A stretch of 14,434 bases of DNA from an uncultured Collinsella sp. (GTDB lineage: Bacteria; Actinomycetota; Coriobacteriia; Coriobacteriales; Coriobacteriaceae), in NCBI GenBank assembly GCA_958346935.1, contig CATVTM010000051.1, positions 1-14,434 on the forward strand, given 5' to 3'. The position numbers and the translations under genes were made by a program. Shown one piece after another: positions 12,838-14,434 of this stretch (its first letter is position 1; every line of letters starts with the position of its first letter). The notes under the pieces are model-generated. The model did not search any database and had not been told where the DNA came from. It saw nothing but the letters and a program-made list of their open reading frames with translations.

Positions 12838-13534
12838 CGAAAACAAGGGCATTCACCCCACGGGGGTATCGTCGCGCGTGTGGATTGCGCTGGTCGCTCT
12901 GTGCGTCGCCAATGTCGTAGCGCACCTCATGGTGATGCCGAGCTTGCCTGCGCAGATTCCCACGCACTGGGGCGCGAACGGCGCCGTCGACGGTTGGGGT
13001 CCTAGCTGGATGGCCTCCGCGCTCGGCGCGCTGCCTCTGGCGCTTCTCGCAATGTTCTGCGTGGTGCCGCGCATCGACCCCAAAGGCGAGGCATATCGAA
13101 CCTCGGGCAAGTTCTATCAGGGCTTCGTAATCGCCTTCACCTTGTTCATGTGCGCCATAAGCTGGCTGGGAGAGCTTACGGTCTGGGGCGTGGTGCCGGC
13201 GGTCGGTTCGGTTAACGTGCTGATTTCCGGTGTTGTCGGTTTGCTGTTCATCGGCGTAGGCAACTACTTGCCGCGTGTGAAGCAGAACTATACGCTCGGT
13301 ATCAAGACACCTTGGGCGCTTGCCGATCCCGAGAACTGGCGCCGTACGCAGCGTTTTGGCGGCGCCTGCTTTATGGTGCTGGGTATTGGCCTGATTGTGA
13401 TGGGCGTGGCAGGCAGCGTGCTTTCGAGTGAAGTCGTCGCCGCGGTGATTGCGGTTCTGGCGTTTGGTTCGGCCGGAGCCGTCTACGTCTACTCGTATCT
13501 GTTGTGGCGCAAATCGCAGCGAGCCGCTCGTTAA
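12830..13534 (+). CDS. sdpI: SdpI-like membrane immunity/signal protein (DUF1648 + SdpI)
   Basis: A 234-residue membrane protein with about six predicted helices (roughly 16-35, 61-80, 96-118, 126-144, 177-196 and 200-222). The DUF1648 signature LPAQIPTHWGANGAVDGWG (39-57) and the SdpI signature GNYLPRVKQNYTLGIKTPWA (144-163) followed by ENWRRTQRFGG (168-178) are clear. B. subtilis SdpI (about 207 aa) gives immunity to the SdpC toxin and sequesters SdpR. ATG 12830 lies 8 bp inside the end of sdpR with GAAGGTG 6 nt before it, so translation is coupled. No SdpC/SdpA/SdpB genes are in the window. It may defend against peptides from neighbours or sense envelope stress. Family confidence is high, role moderate. 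Confidence 0.88.
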   Translation: MNNENKGIHPTGVSSRVWIALVALCVANVVAHLMVMPSLPAQIPTHWGANGAVDGWGPSWMASALGALPLALLAMFCVVPRIDPKGEAYRTSGKFYQGFVIAFTLFMCAISWLGELTVWGVVPAVGSVNVLISGVVGLLFIGVGNYLPRVKQNYTLGIKTPWALADPENWRRTQRFGGACFMVLGIGLIVMGVAGSVLSSEVVAAVIAVLAFGSAGAVYVYSYLLWRKSQRAAR

Positions 13535-13600
13535 GGTTGCGGAAAACTAGCGTACGCAGTTCATAGTATGTTCCGGGGGACTTTTCCCAGGTAGTATTAG

Positions 13601-13627
13601 GGGGTGTGGGCAACCATGCCCCTTTTT
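13601..13627 (+). terminator. intrinsic terminator after sdpRI
   Basis: GGGG (13601-13604) plus TGTGG (13605-13609) pair with CCATG (13614-13618) plus CCCC (13619-13622), with two G-T wobbles, closed by a GCAA tetraloop (13610-13613). TTTTT (13623-13627) follows. It lies 66 nt after the sdpI stop and separates it from ettA. Confidence 0.8.
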
Positions 13628-13718
13628 CGTTACGTTTCAGAGCCGGTTTCCTCATTTCGTTTCTACTAAAGCGAATCAAGAATAGGGAAACAGCAGGTAG
13701 AAAGGATAGAACAGGCAA

Positions 13719-14434
13719 ATGGCAGAGTTTATCTACCAGATGTATCAGGCTCGCAAGGCCCATGGCGACAAGGTAATCCTTGACGACGTGACCCTGAGCT
13801 TCTACCCCGGTGCCAAGATCGGCGTCGTGGGTCCCAACGGCATGGGCAAGTCGACCCTGCTCAAGATCATGGCCGGCATCGAGGAAGTTTCCAACGGCGA
13901 TGCCAGGCTCACCCCCGGCTACACCGTGGGTATCCTGCAACAGGAGCCGCCGCTCGACGACGACAAGACCGTCATCGAGAACGTGCGCATGGCGTTTGGC
14001 GACATGATTGCCAAGGTCGATCGCTTCAACAAGATCGGCGAGGAGATGTGCGACCCGGACTGCGACATGGACGCCCTCATGGCCGAGATGGGCAAGCTCC
14101 AGGACGAGATCGACGCCGCTGATGGCTGGGATATCGATTCCAAGCTCGGCCAGGCCATGGACGCCCTGCAGCTGCCCGATTCCGACATGCCGGTCAACGT
14201 GCTTTCCGGCGGCGAGCGCCGTCGCGTGGCCCTGTGCAAGCTGCTGCTCGAGGCTCCCGACCTGCTGCTGCTTGACGAGCCCACAAACCACCTAGACGCT
14301 GAGTCGATCCTGTGGCTCGAGCACTTCCTTCACAACTACCAGGGCGCGGTGCTTGCCGTCACGCACGATCGCTACTTCCTGGATAACGTTGCCGAGTGGA
14401 TCTGCGAGGTCGACCGCGGTCACCTTTATCCCTA
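13719..14434 (+). CDS. ettA: EttA, energy-dependent translational throttle ABC-F ATPase (5' part)
   Basis: The first 238 codons of an ABC-F protein, cut by the window end (full EttA is about 555 residues). It is cytosolic, binds the ribosomal E site and gates the first elongation steps according to the ATP/ADP ratio. The N-terminus MAEFIYQMYQARKAHGDK and SFYPGAKIGVVGPNG are EttA-like. Walker A is GPNGMGKST (38-46), the Q-loop QQEPPLD is at 74-80, the arm region lies around 95-140, the ABC signature LSGGERRRVAL is at 162-172, and Walker B with D-loop is LLLLDEPTNHLD (182-193). The switch histidine is in THDRYFLDN. ATG 13719 has AAAGGA (13701-13706) 12 nt upstream, rather far, and an AGG closer by. 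No convincing promoter was found in the 90 nt after the preceding terminator. Confidence 0.92.
   Translation, partial: MAEFIYQMYQARKAHGDKVILDDVTLSFYPGAKIGVVGPNGMGKSTLLKIMAGIEEVSNGDARLTPGYTVGILQQEPPLDDDKTVIENVRMAFGDMIAKVDRFNKIGEEMCDPDCDMDALMAEMGKLQDEIDAADGWDIDSKLGQAMDALQLPDSDMPVNVLSGGERRRVALCKLLLEAPDLLLLDEPTNHLDAESILWLEHFLHNYQGAVLAVTHDRYFLDNVAEWICEVDRGHLYP

Noticed and set aside
13628..13718. Promoter for ettA
   Set aside because: Candidate -10 elements (TACTAA, AAGAAT) have no acceptable -35 at 16-18 bp, so no site is called although one must exist or read-through occurs.
13371..14291. Minus-strand open frame opposite sdpI and ettA
   Set aside because: It runs antisense through EttA's Walker A and signature motifs and across a terminator; a shadow.

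Overview
The window (about 55-57% G+C by eye) looks like chromosomal DNA of a gut actinobacterium of the Coriobacteriia, most likely a Collinsella-type anaerobe. This assignment is inferred from gene content, base composition and style (a YfcC-type carrier, an SdpR/SdpI pair, an EttA ABC-F ATPase). No rRNA, tRNA, CRISPR, insertion sequence or phage gene was seen.

Positions 162-10588 hold ten genes on the + strand that read as one catabolic operon or two joined sub-operons. In order they encode: a YfcC-family carrier; a YtcJ-like amidohydrolase; an FrlC-like sugar-phosphate epimerase; an FrlB/FraB-like SIS deglycase; an FrlD-like PfkB kinase; a second, diverged PfkB kinase; an amidohydrolase-2 family protein; a YjbQ protein; a BtpA/SgcQ TIM barrel; and an FGGY kinase. 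FrlB, FrlC and FrlD are the signature enzymes for Amadori compounds (glycated amines such as fructoselysine). The core therefore suggests uptake of a glycated or N-linked sugar conjugate, kinase phosphorylation, epimer correction, and cleavage into a sugar phosphate plus an amine or amino acid. The other genes do not belong to the classical frl pathway, and both amidohydrolases appear to have lost metal-ligand histidines. The operon is preceded by a palindromic operator-like region (83-119) and ends at a strong hairpin terminator (10611-10656). A hairpin in the largest internal gap (6051-6084) may split or attenuate it.

Positions 10668-12259 (minus strand, convergent with the operon) carry tcdA (tRNA t6A dehydratase) followed by a tatD-family metal hydrolase. 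A divergent region of about 300 bp follows. It holds a large inverted repeat, a consensus -10 facing tcdA, and a promoter-plus-terminator unit that may make a small RNA of about 96 nt (12381-12476). It also holds an SdpR-type operator and promoter.

Positions 12559-13534 are an overlapping sdpR-sdpI pair (ArsR-type autorepressor and membrane immunity/signal protein) with no visible SdpC toxin gene. A terminator with a GCAA tetraloop follows. The window ends inside ettA (from 13719), which encodes a translational-throttle ABC-F protein.
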